Assembly: GCF_016623615.1 (NCBI RefSeq)
Contig: NZ_JAEHFX010000010.1
Location: forward strand, 89,982-153,981
Source of the DNA: Adhaeribacter terrigena
GTDB taxonomy: Bacteria > Bacteroidota > Bacteroidia > Cytophagales > Hymenobacteraceae
DNA: 64,000 bases
Reading direction: 5' to 3'
In this document: one piece after another, positions 25,877-34,071 of the stretch
Position numbering within the stretch: position 1 is the first letter of the stretch
How the letters are laid out: every line of letters begins with the position of its first letter
Notes under the pieces: model-generated
Told to the model about the DNA's origin: nothing
The model's input: only the letters and a program-made list of their open reading frames with translations
Databases searched by the model: none
Position numbers and translations under genes: made by a program

Positions 25877-27250
25877 TCAGCTTAAATAAACTTCTTCAAA
25901 CAACTCCGGAATGCGCACATAATACCCTTTTTCGGTTTCCAGTTTGGCTCTGAACGCATCGGCGGCGGTTGGTTCTCCGTGCACGATGAAGGTTTTGCGC
26001 GGTTTTTCTTTTAGTTCACTGAGCCAGTTCAGCAAATCATGCTGGTCGGCGTGGGCGGAAAGGCCATTTATTTGCGCGATATGGGCTTTTACCAGGTAAT
26101 ATTCGTTTTCAATTTTTATATCCGGCGCGCCTTCCAGCAATTGCCGGCCGCGCGTGCCCTCGGCCTGGTAACCAACCAGTAAAATGGTGCTGCGGTTATC
26201 GGGAAGGTAATGTTTCAGGTATTGCAAAACCCGCCCGCCGGTGGCCATGCCACTGCCGGCAATCACAATTTTCGGGTTCTTATCGGTTACCATTTTCATG
26301 CTGTCCTGGTAGCTTTCCAGCACCTTTATTTCGCGCAGCATTTCCGCCGCATCATGGCCCGAAAGTTTGTGCCAGTCGGGGTTTTGCGCAAAGACGGAAA
26401 GTACGTTCGTGCCCATCGGGCTGTCCATGTAAAGGGGTAAATCCGGGATCAGGTTTTTCTTGCGGAGTTGCCAGAACAAATACATCAGCATCTGGGTGCG
26501 CTCCACGGCAAAACTCGGAATTATGACGGTACCTTTTCGCTTGGCGGCCGCCTGAAGCAATTCCAGTAATTGTTCTTCGGCATTTTCCGGGTGCAGGCGG
26601 TCGCCGTAGGTAGATTCGATGAACAGGTAATCGGCGCGTTCGGGTTTTTCCGGCGGAAATAAAAGCACATCGTCGTCGCGGCCAATGTCGCCGCTGAAAA
26701 CCAGAAGCTTCTCGCCCAATTGCAACTCAATGAACGTAGCGCCGATAATGTGGCTGTTGTAGCGGAACCGTACTTTAATCTGGTCGGAAATTTCGTACCA
26801 CTGATCCAGCACTTTTTCGGTGAAAAATGGTAGCGTTTCGGCCACGTCTTCCAGGTCGTAAAGCGGCACGGCGGGCTTGTGTTTCGAGAAACCTTTTTCG
26901 TTCGCGGCCTTCGCTTCTTCTTCCTGAATTTTACCGCTGTCTTCCAGAATAATTTTAGCGATCTGTAAGGTCAGCGAAACGCCCCAGATCGGGTTGGCAA
27001 AACCGGCTTTCACCAGTCTTGGCAAATACCCTACGTGGTCTAAATGGCCGTGCGTGAGCAATACCAGATCGATCGATTTCGGGTCAACAGGAAAGCGGTT
27101 CCAATTCAGTTCGCGGAGTTTTTTCAAGCCCTGGAACAAGCCACAATCAACCAGAATGGTTTTGCCAAAGGCTTTGATCAGATATTTGGAACCTGTAACG
27201 GTGCCGGCGGCGCCCAGGAATTTTACAGAAATACGATCCGGATTTTTCAT
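25877..27250 (-). CDS. MBL-fold beta-CASP ribonuclease-like protein
   Basis: Metallo-beta-lactamase-fold hydrolase with a beta-CASP insert, 457 residues, related to archaeal/bacterial CPSF-type RNases. Zinc ligands: THGHLDHVG near residue 67, SHIIGATF near 165, FSGDIGRDDD near 186; the beta-CASP part has GSGMATGGR and HAQINGLSAHADQHDLL, and the end has VHGEPTAADAF. It overlaps the ATPase gene by 4 bp (ATGA), so the two are translationally coupled. RNA is the likely substrate from family; an activity linked to the cation pump is not obvious. Confidence 0.9.
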   Translation of the reverse strand: MKNPDRISVKFLGAAGTVTGSKYLIKAFGKTILVDCGLFQGLKKLRELNWNRFPVDPKSIDLVLLTHGHLDHVGYLPRLVKAGFANPIWGVSLTLQIAKIILEDSGKIQEEEAKAANEKGFSKHKPAVPLYDLEDVAETLPFFTEKVLDQWYEISDQIKVRFRYNSHIIGATFIELQLGEKLLVFSGDIGRDDDVLLFPPEKPERADYLFIESTYGDRLHPENAEEQLLELLQAAAKRKGTVIIPSFAVERTQMLMYLFWQLRKKNLIPDLPLYMDSPMGTNVLSVFAQNPDWHKLSGHDAAEMLREIKVLESYQDSMKMVTDKNPKIVIAGSGMATGGRVLQYLKHYLPDNRSTILLVGYQAEGTRGRQLLEGAPDIKIENEYYLVKAHIAQINGLSAHADQHDLLNWLSELKEKPRKTFIVHGEPTAADAFRAKLETEKGYYVRIPELFEEVYLS

Positions 27251-29904
27251 TGCTGAATGAGTTTAAATTTTTTGCTGATCTGAATAATAAACAGCGAAGT
27301 AAGTACGGCCGCCACCACGGCCAGCCAGTCGGTTACCAACATTTCCTGCATCCCCAGCGCCGCGCGTACCGGGCCAACTAAAGAAGACACGAATACGATC
27401 AGCGAACTGAAAAACAGCGCCAGCCATACAAATTTATTGCTTACAATTTCGGAACGGAAAAAGAAACGGTTACCGGCTCCCATGTTAAACACGTGCGTAA
27501 GCTGGCAGAAAATTAGCGAATAGAACAGAATATTGTTGTAGCGCCCGGCGTGCCAGTCTTCATTCGGATGCAGTACGTAATGATTTAAATAAACGGCCCC
27601 GAGCGCGCAAAGCGAAATAATCGCCGAATAAAAAATGATCGCGATCCAGCGTTGCCGGTCAATAATGGGTTCAGCCGCTTTGCGCGGCGGCTGATTCATA
27701 ATCCCCGGATTGCCTTCGGTAGCGCCCAAAGCTAATGCCGGCAAAACATCGGTGATCAAATTAATGAACAGGATCTGCAGCGGCAGCAACTGGAACCCTA
27801 AATTCAGCACGGCCACCGTGGCGATCAGAAACAATTCACTCAGGTTACAGCTCAGCAAAAAGATCACAAATTTGCGAATGTTCTCAAAGATCACCCTCCC
27901 CTGCCGGATCGCCACCACAATAGAAGTGAATTTATCGTCTTTCAGCACCATATCCGAAACATCCTGGGCCACCTGCGTGCCGCGCAACCCCATAGCTACG
28001 CCAATGTCGGCTTTTTTTAAAGCGGGCGCATCGTTCACGCCGTCGCCGGTCATGGCTACCACGTTGCCGTCTTCCTGCAGCAATTGCACCAGGTCGAGTT
28101 TATGCTGCGGATTTACGCGGGCAAAAACGTTGGCCCCGGCCAGGTAATGGCGGTTTTCCGGCGAAATTTCGGATGCAGGTTTCAGTTCGTTGCCGGTAAC
28201 CGGCGGGTGGCCGTCAGGAGTATTAATGCCCAGTTCCAGCGCAATTTTATTGGCGGTTGCCGGGTGGTCGCCGGTGATCATAATTACCCGGATGCCGGCC
28301 GAAAGACATTCTTTAATAGCCGGCAACACCTCGGGCCGCGGCGGATCTACCATCCCGATCAAACCCGCAAAGATCAGGTTCTCGCTGAGTTTTTTGGGCA
28401 TTTCGGGTACCGTTTTATAAGCCACCGCCAGCACCCGTAATCCCGAACCGGCCAGTACTTCGCTTTGCTCCAGCCACACTTTTTTAAGCTCCGGCGATAG
28501 CGTTTTTACTTCCCCGTGCTCCAGCAAACCGGTGCATTGATTCAGCAATTCTTCGGCGGCGCCTTTGGCAAAAACCATCAGTTCCGGCACTTGCCCGTGC
28601 AGCGTAGCCATCATTTTGGTTTCAGAAGAAAAGGGTTCTTCGGCTAGTTTAGGATGTTGCTGCCGCGCTACCACAATGTTGGTTCCGTAATTCCGGGCAA
28701 ATTTGAGCAAAGCCACTTCTAATGGGTCACCAATTTCCTGCGCATCGGCCCCTTTTTCGGTAATTTCGGCGGTGTTGGTTAAAACCGAAGCGTATTTAAT
28801 GAAGTTGAAATTCTCGTTCTCGGCGATCTGCGCGTTTTCAGAAATTTCCCAGGTGCCCGATGGCGTGGCCAGCAAAGTAACTTCGATCTTGTTTTGGGTA
28901 AGCGTGCCGGTTTTATCGGTGCATATCACGTTGGTGCCGCCCAGCGTTTCTACCGCCGAAAGCTTTTTCACGATCACGTTGTGCCTGGCCATTTGCAGCA
29001 TGCCGCGCCCCAAAGCCAGCGTAGCCACAATGGGCAAGCCTTCGGGAATGGCGGCCACGGCCAGTGCAATTACCGTTTGCAACATGTGCGCCAGCGGTTG
29101 GCCGTTTATCAAGCCGGAAACCAGAATTACAATAGCCAGCCCAATGGTAACCACGATAAGCTTCTTGCTGAATTCGGCGAGTTTTTTCTCCAAAGGTGTG
29201 GCCGATTGCTCCGCGTTCTGCACCAGGTTGGCAATGTGGCCGAGCTGGGTTTGCATGCCCGTATGCGAAACCAGTAAGTAAGTATTTCCGCGGGTAACGA
29301 AGGTGCCTTTAAACAAATAATTCAGGCGGTCGCCGAGCGGTAAACCGGTTTGCAAAGCTGCTTCGTTTTTTTCTACCGGCACCGATTCTCCGGTTAAAGC
29401 CGCTTCTTCCACCTGCAACTGCGAGGTTCTGAAAATGCGCCCGTCGGCCGGAACTACGTCGCCGGCCTCCAGGAAAACTACGTCGCCGGGCACGATCCGA
29501 CTGGCTTCCAGTTCCTGTAATTGACTATTGCGCAGAATTTTAGCCGGTACCGAAGCAATTTTCTTCAGCGCATCCATCGATCTTCCGGCCTGGAATTCCA
29601 TGATAAAACCCACCGCCGTATTGATCACGATCACGATGAGAATGGCCATGGCGTTCAGGTATTCCTGGAAGAAAAACGATATGCCCGCAGCCACCAAAAG
29701 CAAGTACACAATGGGGCTGTTGAGTTGATCTCCGATCAGGCGCCAAAGGCTGCGTTTCTCCGTTTCTGAAATTTCGTTGAAACCAAATTTTTCCAGGCGC
29801 GCCGCTGCTTCCGGGTCCGTTAGACCGGTTTTAAGGTTTGCCTGCAGTTTCTGAGCCGTTTCTTCTGCCGAATATGCACTCAGGTCGGTTTCAATCAATT
29901 CCAT
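27247..29904 (-). CDS. P2-type cation ATPase, Ca2+-pump-like
   Basis: An 885-residue P-type ATPase. The N-terminal cation-ATPase domain precedes TM1; TGES is in the actuator, the phosphorylated Asp in DKTGTLTQNK near residue 330, and the hinge in TGDGVNDAPA. TM4 contains AAIPEGLP and TM6 has FINLITDVLPALALG, which keep the Asn, Thr and Asp that bind Ca2+ in SERCA pumps, so Ca2+ export is the best guess; Mn2+ is an alternative. The gene overlaps both neighbours: 4 bp downstream with the beta-CASP gene and 14 bp upstream with the ATP-cone gene. Confidence 0.92.
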   Translation of the reverse strand: MELIETDLSAYSAEETAQKLQANLKTGLTDPEAAARLEKFGFNEISETEKRSLWRLIGDQLNSPIVYLLLVAAGISFFFQEYLNAMAILIVIVINTAVGFIMEFQAGRSMDALKKIASVPAKILRNSQLQELEASRIVPGDVVFLEAGDVVPADGRIFRTSQLQVEEAALTGESVPVEKNEAALQTGLPLGDRLNYLFKGTFVTRGNTYLLVSHTGMQTQLGHIANLVQNAEQSATPLEKKLAEFSKKLIVVTIGLAIVILVSGLINGQPLAHMLQTVIALAVAAIPEGLPIVATLALGRGMLQMARHNVIVKKLSAVETLGGTNVICTDKTGTLTQNKIEVTLLATPSGTWEISENAQIAENENFNFIKYASVLTNTAEITEKGADAQEIGDPLEVALLKFARNYGTNIVVARQQHPKLAEEPFSSETKMMATLHGQVPELMVFAKGAAEELLNQCTGLLEHGEVKTLSPELKKVWLEQSEVLAGSGLRVLAVAYKTVPEMPKKLSENLIFAGLIGMVDPPRPEVLPAIKECLSAGIRVIMITGDHPATANKIALELGINTPDGHPPVTGNELKPASEISPENRHYLAGANVFARVNPQHKLDLVQLLQEDGNVVAMTGDGVNDAPALKKADIGVAMGLRGTQVAQDVSDMVLKDDKFTSIVVAIRQGRVIFENIRKFVIFLLSCNLSELFLIATVAVLNLGFQLLPLQILFINLITDVLPALALGATEGNPGIMNQPPRKAAEPIIDRQRWIAIIFYSAIISLCALGAVYLNHYVLHPNEDWHAGRYNNILFYSLIFCQLTHVFNMGAGNRFFFRSEIVSNKFVWLALFFSSLIVFVSSLVGPVRAALGMQEMLVTDWLAVVAAVLTSLFIIQISKKFKLIQQ

Positions 29905-30763
29905 AAGTAAACAAGTGCTGACTGAGTTGTTCGGCTTCGCTTTTAACTTCCTGCAACCGGTTTCCTTTTATGCCAATCTGCTCCAGGTAAGCCGGGTGCC
30001 GGGCCAGTTCGTGACAAAGCACGATCCTGCGGTCTAAAAGCTGCTGCTTTTCGCTTTTGGTTAAGGTAGTAAGCACGGTAAGCGGGTAAAGGCCTTCCGA
30101 TTCGATCAGATCCTGCAAATTGCCTTTCCGCGGATAATTCCAGCCGACCAGTTTCAGGCCGATGCACTCGCTGTACTGAATGGCATCGGAAGTGAAGCGC
30201 GTATTGGTAACCACCCAGCCCTGGTGCAGTTTTTCTTTATGCTCCGCCAGTTCCTTCCAGGCCGCTTTAATGTCTTCGAACCGGGCCTGAATGTAAAGCG
30301 GAATTTTTACGTTATTCGTAGCTTCCGGGTGGTTGTGAAACTTACATTCCACCATAAAAATATCGTTCCCCCGGCCAGCCAAAACATCCACTTCATGATT
30401 CACGCACCGGCCTTTGATCGTTACCCCGACTTCCACCTTAAAACCCTGGTTCCGCAACACCTCGCCCACAAATTTTTCGAACGGATACCCCGAAGGCCCC
30501 AGCTCCATAATACCGGATTTCAACCGGTAACGCGCTGCCAAGGGCCGGGAGCTTCCGCGCAGGATCTTAAATGCCAGCTGGTAGATCTTTTTGGTAGGCA
30601 TGCCCTCGTAAAGCTGCGGCAGAACCTGCCCCATGATCTTTTCTACGAGTTGTTCCGAAGCCCCGGCGCGTTTAAGCGAATGTTGCAGCTTCTCCGGAGA
30701 AAAGGGCTCAATTTCGCCGGTGGATTTGGTGATGTAAGGCAGCGGTAATTCTTGAGTAGCCAA
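29891..30763 (-). CDS. ATP-cone plus PD-(D/E)XK nuclease-like protein
   Basis: A 290-residue protein. Residues 8-95 form an ATP-cone (YITKSTGEIEPFSPEKLQHSLKRAGAS ... ARYRLKSGIMELG), the nucleotide-sensing module of ribonucleotide reductases and NrdR. Residues 95-210 form a restriction-endonuclease-like core with the signature VNHEVDVLAGRGNDIFMVECKFH (Asp then ECK). The start codon is TTG at 30763: the frame is closed by a stop further upstream and no ATG precedes the ATP-cone. The operon with a cation pump and beta-CASP nuclease is tightly overlapped. An ATP-sensing nuclease is inferred; its substrate is unknown. Confidence 0.85.
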   Translation of the reverse strand: MATQELPLPYITKSTGEIEPFSPEKLQHSLKRAGASEQLVEKIMGQVLPQLYEGMPTKKIYQLAFKILRGSSRPLAARYRLKSGIMELGPSGYPFEKFVGEVLRNQGFKVEVGVTIKGRCVNHEVDVLAGRGNDIFMVECKFHNHPEATNNVKIPLYIQARFEDIKAAWKELAEHKEKLHQGWVVTNTRFTSDAIQYSECIGLKLVGWNYPRKGNLQDLIESEGLYPLTVLTTLTKSEKQQLLDRRIVLCHELARHPAYLEQIGIKGNRLQEVKSEAEQLSQHLFTYGID

Positions 30764-30985
30764 ATCAGTTAATTTTAAACAGGAAGCGCTTCAGGCAAAT
30801 ATTAGAAATTTTGAATATGCAACAATAACGCATACCCCGAACTTAAACAACTACGAAATGCAGGCTAAAAAAGGTAATTGGTCAGTTTAAATGTCGGGAA
30901 GCAAATAAACATGAAATCAGAATTCCGGCAAATGCCATAACCCTGCAATTGAATACAAAAGCGATCACACGAAATAAAAATGCCA

Positions 30986-31236
30986 ATCATTCCGGCTTCC
31001 AGTCCTTCCCAATTTCCGGCCATTGCTGATTTTCAATCATTCCGATCTTTCAATCATTCCGATCTTTCGGCCGTTCCGTTTTTTCGGCCATTTCGGATTT
31101 TCAATTATTCCTGATTCTCGCCAATTCCGGCTTCCAGCCATTCCGAATTTCCGGCCATTGCTGATTTTCAATCATTCGGATCTTTCAGCAATTCCAGGTT
31201 TTCGGCAATTCCGGATTCCCGGTCATTCCGAGCGAA
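30986..31236 (+). repeat. Degenerate 17-nt tandem repeat
   Basis: About 14 units near CATTCCGGATTTTCGGC. The period of 17 argues against coding. The array ends inside the left terminus of the MITE-like element. Confidence 0.7.
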
Positions 31237-31364
31237 GCCGAGGAAACTAACGCGTACTCCTATGGAATTCGGGCGAAGCCATGAATTTCTATCGATCAGG
31301 TTTTACAGGCGCTTTCGTGCGGCTGCGGTACGCGTAAGTTCCCCCGACAAGCTCGGGATGACGC
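31222..31364. mobile_element. MITE/REP-like element A
   Basis: About 27-nt imperfect terminal inverted repeats: left GTCATTCCGAGCGAAGCC, right ends GGCTCGGGATGACGC-like. The interior box GCGGTACGCGTAAGTTCCC is shared with element B at 41.5 kb. No coding capacity. Confidence 0.6.
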
Positions 31365-31903
31365 AACAAATCTAATAAATCCGTAGCCCCACCGTTTCCG
31401 ATTAAACCACCATTTTCAAACCCTGCCGGTTGATACCAAACCAATAGCCACCAAAAAACGCTATGCTCTCAGCCCCAAAAAGTCAATGGCAATCTTCAAA
31501 AACCAACCAAAAGCTTAAAACCCCGAATCCGCGAAAGCCCTTCACCCTTTAAAAATTTGCGATCAAAAACGCTATCCTTTCAGCCTCAAAAAGTAACGGG
31601 TAATTTCTACAAAACACCTGGCAGAAACCTTGTCATGGAGCAAAAATATTCCCGGATGAAGAGTTAATTCCACAGGATATTTTTATAGCTATTGCTGTTT
31701 CGGACATCCCATTCCGCGTAAAAAAAAATGGAGAAACAGATGCCCCCGGCAGGCAACTTCCGGACAAAGCTGTCCGGCAGAGTAAGAGAAGCAACAGCAA
31801 AAAAAAAGCGGACAGGCTTTCAACCCATCCGCCTTAAAATCCTGCCCGGAAATTCAATCCGTGCAATCCAAAAAAACGCTAGGGTTTCAGCCCGAAAAAC
31901 TGC

Positions 31904-33043
31904 TTACTCCACCACAAATGGCGTGGGGCTGAAGCATAAAACAAAAAACAGCAAAGCCAGCCAGCCCAGCACTTTCCGGCCGGCAGATAAAGGTCTTTCA
32001 TCGGGGCAAGGCGGGTGATGCACGCCCAAGGCCCTGGATAAAATAAGCCCGAATACCAACCAGCCGTGATACCCTTCCGCATTCGGAAACACAAAACTGA
32101 ACGCAAACTGAAAAACCAGCACCCCAAAAGCTAGGGTAAGCGCCTGCGAAAACCGGGGAACAATTTTCTGAAAAACCAGCGGCAAATAAAGAATATAGAG
32201 CAATCGCAGCGAATACGGGTCCGACCAGTCGGTTTGGGGCGTGATAATTCCCAGGCCGGCGTAACCAATAAAGAGCACAAAAATTACGGGTGCAACGCGG
32301 TTAAAACGTTCGTACCCCAGCAGACCATACAACACGTGCCCGCCATCGAGCTGCCCGACCGGCAACAAGTTCAGCGCCGTAAAAATAAGCGACAGGTAAC
32401 CCGCCAGCAGAAAAGGATAATGGATCAGTTCGTATTTCGGCGGCAATAAATTCGGGTCGGCTACAAAATTCTCAAAAAACAGGATAAGCAGGTTTTTGCC
32501 CAAATAAAGCTGTCCTTCCGAATTCTGATATACGTGCTGCGCATAATCTAGCCCGAATTGCTGGTATTCCGGGTGGATCCGGAAAATATATTCCGGATCG
32601 GGCAAATGCGTGTACCCGTAAAAAAGCAAAGGCAGTGCCACCGCCAGACCCGCCAGCGGCCCGGCCACGCCCACATCAAAGAATTCCTTCCGGGAGAAAA
32701 TGCGGTCCTTGATCTTAATGAACGCGCCCATGGTACCGATGCTGCTGGTAATAAAGAAAAACATCGGAATGTAATACGGCAGCGTAACCCGGATCTTGTA
32801 AAACCGCGCCGTAAAATAATGCCCAAATTCATGCACCGTCAGCACCCCCAGAAACGACAACGAAAACATGAGCCCCAGTCGCCAGTCGGCAGCAGAAAAA
32901 GTGCCGGTTGAGATAAATCCTTCGCGGTTAAAAAAGAACAGTTTGCCAGTTGCCCACTCGCCGCCGGCCAGCGTGGTGGTGAACAACGTAAGCAAAAACA
33001 GGAAAAGGTGCAGGCTGTATTGCCCGGCTTTCTTAAACGGCAT
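31904..33043 (-). CDS. Site-2 protease (M50) family membrane protein
   Basis: Intramembrane zinc protease family, about 379 residues. Zinc site HEFGH in VHEFGHYFTARFY near residue 75, and the third ligand in LPVGQLDGGHVLYG near residue 245. Around seven hydrophobic segments. The ATG at 33043 is chosen (MPFKKAGQYSLHL); a TTG two codons upstream is the alternative. It overlaps the end of the HAD gene by 11 bp, so the two are likely cotranscribed. There is no PDZ domain, so it belongs to the compact group whose substrates are mostly unknown. Confidence 0.88.
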   Translation of the reverse strand: MPFKKAGQYSLHLFLFLLTLFTTTLAGGEWATGKLFFFNREGFISTGTFSAADWRLGLMFSLSFLGVLTVHEFGHYFTARFYKIRVTLPYYIPMFFFITSSIGTMGAFIKIKDRIFSRKEFFDVGVAGPLAGLAVALPLLFYGYTHLPDPEYIFRIHPEYQQFGLDYAQHVYQNSEGQLYLGKNLLILFFENFVADPNLLPPKYELIHYPFLLAGYLSLIFTALNLLPVGQLDGGHVLYGLLGYERFNRVAPVIFVLFIGYAGLGIITPQTDWSDPYSLRLLYILYLPLVFQKIVPRFSQALTLAFGVLVFQFAFSFVFPNAEGYHGWLVFGLILSRALGVHHPPCPDERPLSAGRKVLGWLALLFFVLCFSPTPFVVE

Positions 33044-33662
33044 CCGCAAAGGCCTGGTTTATGGTGAGTGGCGGCGCCAGGTGCAGGGTCTTGATCCCGA
33101 TCTTTTCCGCGCTTTCAATGTGCTGAATGCTGTCATCCACGAAAAGCGTTTCTTCGCGTTCCAGGTTGTTTTCCGCAAGAATCTTCTCAAAAACCGAGGC
33201 GTTCGGTTTGCGGTCGTCTACCAGGTGCGAGTAATAGCATTTATCGAAAAGTTCGTCCAGGGCGGGCATGCCGTGGCTTTCGTGCACAATTTTATTAAAA
33301 GCGATCAGGTGAATGGCGTTGGTATTGCTGAGCAGGAAAAGCTTGTGGTTTTTCCGCAATTGGCGCAGCAGTTCAATGCGTTCCGCCGGAATATCGAGCA
33401 ACATGGCGTTCCAGGCCGCATCAATTTCTTCGTCGGTGGCATCGAGGTGGTAGTGTTCGCGTACCTTTTCCCGGAATGCTGCATTGCTGATCCGGCCGGT
33501 TTCCAGTTCATCGAACAGGGCCGACTGGTTTTTCTGATTGAACTCGATGGTAGCGCCTGCCTGGGAAAGTTTTTTAAAGGCGTCGATGGTTTTTTGATAA
33601 TCGATGTTGATGATCACGCCGCCAAGGTCGAAGATGATGTTTTTGAAAGTAGCCGGAATCAC
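33033..33662 (-). CDS. HAD-superfamily hydrolase
   Basis: Phosphatase-like hydrolase of about 209 residues. Motif I is IIFDLGGVIINID, motif II region LFLLSNTN, Lys in DDRKPN, and motif IV is LFVDDSIQHIESAEKIG. The N-terminal strand follows the start very closely, so the GTG at 33662 is chosen; another GTG at 33716 would extend into sequence that recurs in the degenerate copy near 36.2 kb and looks like a tRNA leader. No ATG is available. The helical cap is of the epoxide-hydrolase/GMP-phosphatase type; substrate unknown. Overlaps the M50 gene. Confidence 0.85.
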   Translation of the reverse strand: MIPATFKNIIFDLGGVIINIDYQKTIDAFKKLSQAGATIEFNQKNQSALFDELETGRISNAAFREKVREHYHLDATDEEIDAAWNAMLLDIPAERIELLRQLRKNHKLFLLSNTNAIHLIAFNKIVHESHGMPALDELFDKCYYSHLVDDRKPNASVFEKILAENNLEREETLFVDDSIQHIESAEKIGIKTLHLAPPLTINQAFADAV

Positions 33663-33673
33663 AGAAATTTTTA

Positions 33674-33713
33674 TTTGATTTGTTGCGAAATTAAGGTTTA
33701 ATCCGTAGAATTG
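33674..33713 (+). promoter_or_regulatory. Probable tRNA promoter
   Basis: TAGAATTG at 33706-33713, one base from the TANNTTTG consensus, with TTTG boxes at 33674 and 33679. The same block is kept in the second tRNA copy (36224-36231). Confidence 0.35.
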
Positions 33714-33746
33714 CACTCCAAATCAGAAAGAACCTTCTTTTCTGAC

Positions 33747-33820
33747 GGGCCTATAGCTCATTCGGTTAGAGCAACTGACTCATAATCAGTAGGTGCTTGG
33801 TTCGATTCCAAGTGGGCCCA
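33747..33820 (+). tRNA. tRNA with CAT anticodon (Met or Ile2)
   Basis: 74 nt fold cleanly: acceptor GGGCCTA with TGGGCCC, D stem GCTC/GAGC, anticodon stem ACTGA/TCAGT around CTCATAA, T stem CTTGG/CCAAG with TTCGATT. Anticodon CAT could be elongator Met or lysidine-modified Ile2. Genome ends in A followed by CC, so CCA is completed enzymatically. Confidence 0.93.
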
Positions 33821-33830
33821 CCTGAAGATC

Positions 33831-33868
33831 AGCCGTTTGCAAGCCAAAACTTGTAAACGGCTTTTTTA
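33831..33868 (+). terminator. Terminator of the tRNA
   Basis: AGCCGTTTGCAAG / CTTGTAAACGGCT hairpin then TTTTT. Confidence 0.85.
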
Positions 33869-33874
33869 TTTGCA

Positions 33875-33990
33875 AGCATGCTGCCTCCCTGGTAGTTTTC
33901 TCAAAATACACCAGTCCTCCTGAACTTTGTTGAAGGACCTTGTTGGTCTTCTGCAGTAAAGCCGGCAACAACAGCAATGCCAAACGCCGA
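33875..33990. repeat. REP-like remnant
   Basis: TTGTTGAAGGACCTTGTTGG resembles the CGAAGGACCTTGTCGG core found in the elements at 54.9 and 58.9 kb. Confidence 0.35.
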
Positions 33991-34071
33991 CGAGTTCTTT
34001 CACGACAGATCAACATGAAAGCATCAATTTTGCGCTAACTCCTGATCAGATCAATTAAAAAAATAGCAGGA

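Larger units (their letters stand above)
30764..31903. other. Repeat-rich non-coding region
   Basis: About 1.1 kb without a credible gene. It contains a 17-nt tandem array, a MITE-like element and three bipartite motif copies (31453-31483, 31565-31594, 31870-31901), all listed here or in the findings. A 96-codon frame at 31728 runs into the opposite-strand protease gene and has no family traits. Confidence 0.7.

Noticed and set aside
30986..31236. CRISPR array
   Set aside because: Units are contiguous with a 17-nt period, no unique spacers, and no cas genes are in the window.
31728..32018. 96-codon plus-strand frame
   Set aside because: Lys/Arg-rich, includes a dispersed motif copy and overlaps the site-2 protease gene.
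33786..34016. 76-codon minus-strand frame across the tRNA
   Set aside because: It reads through the complement of the tRNA and its terminator.
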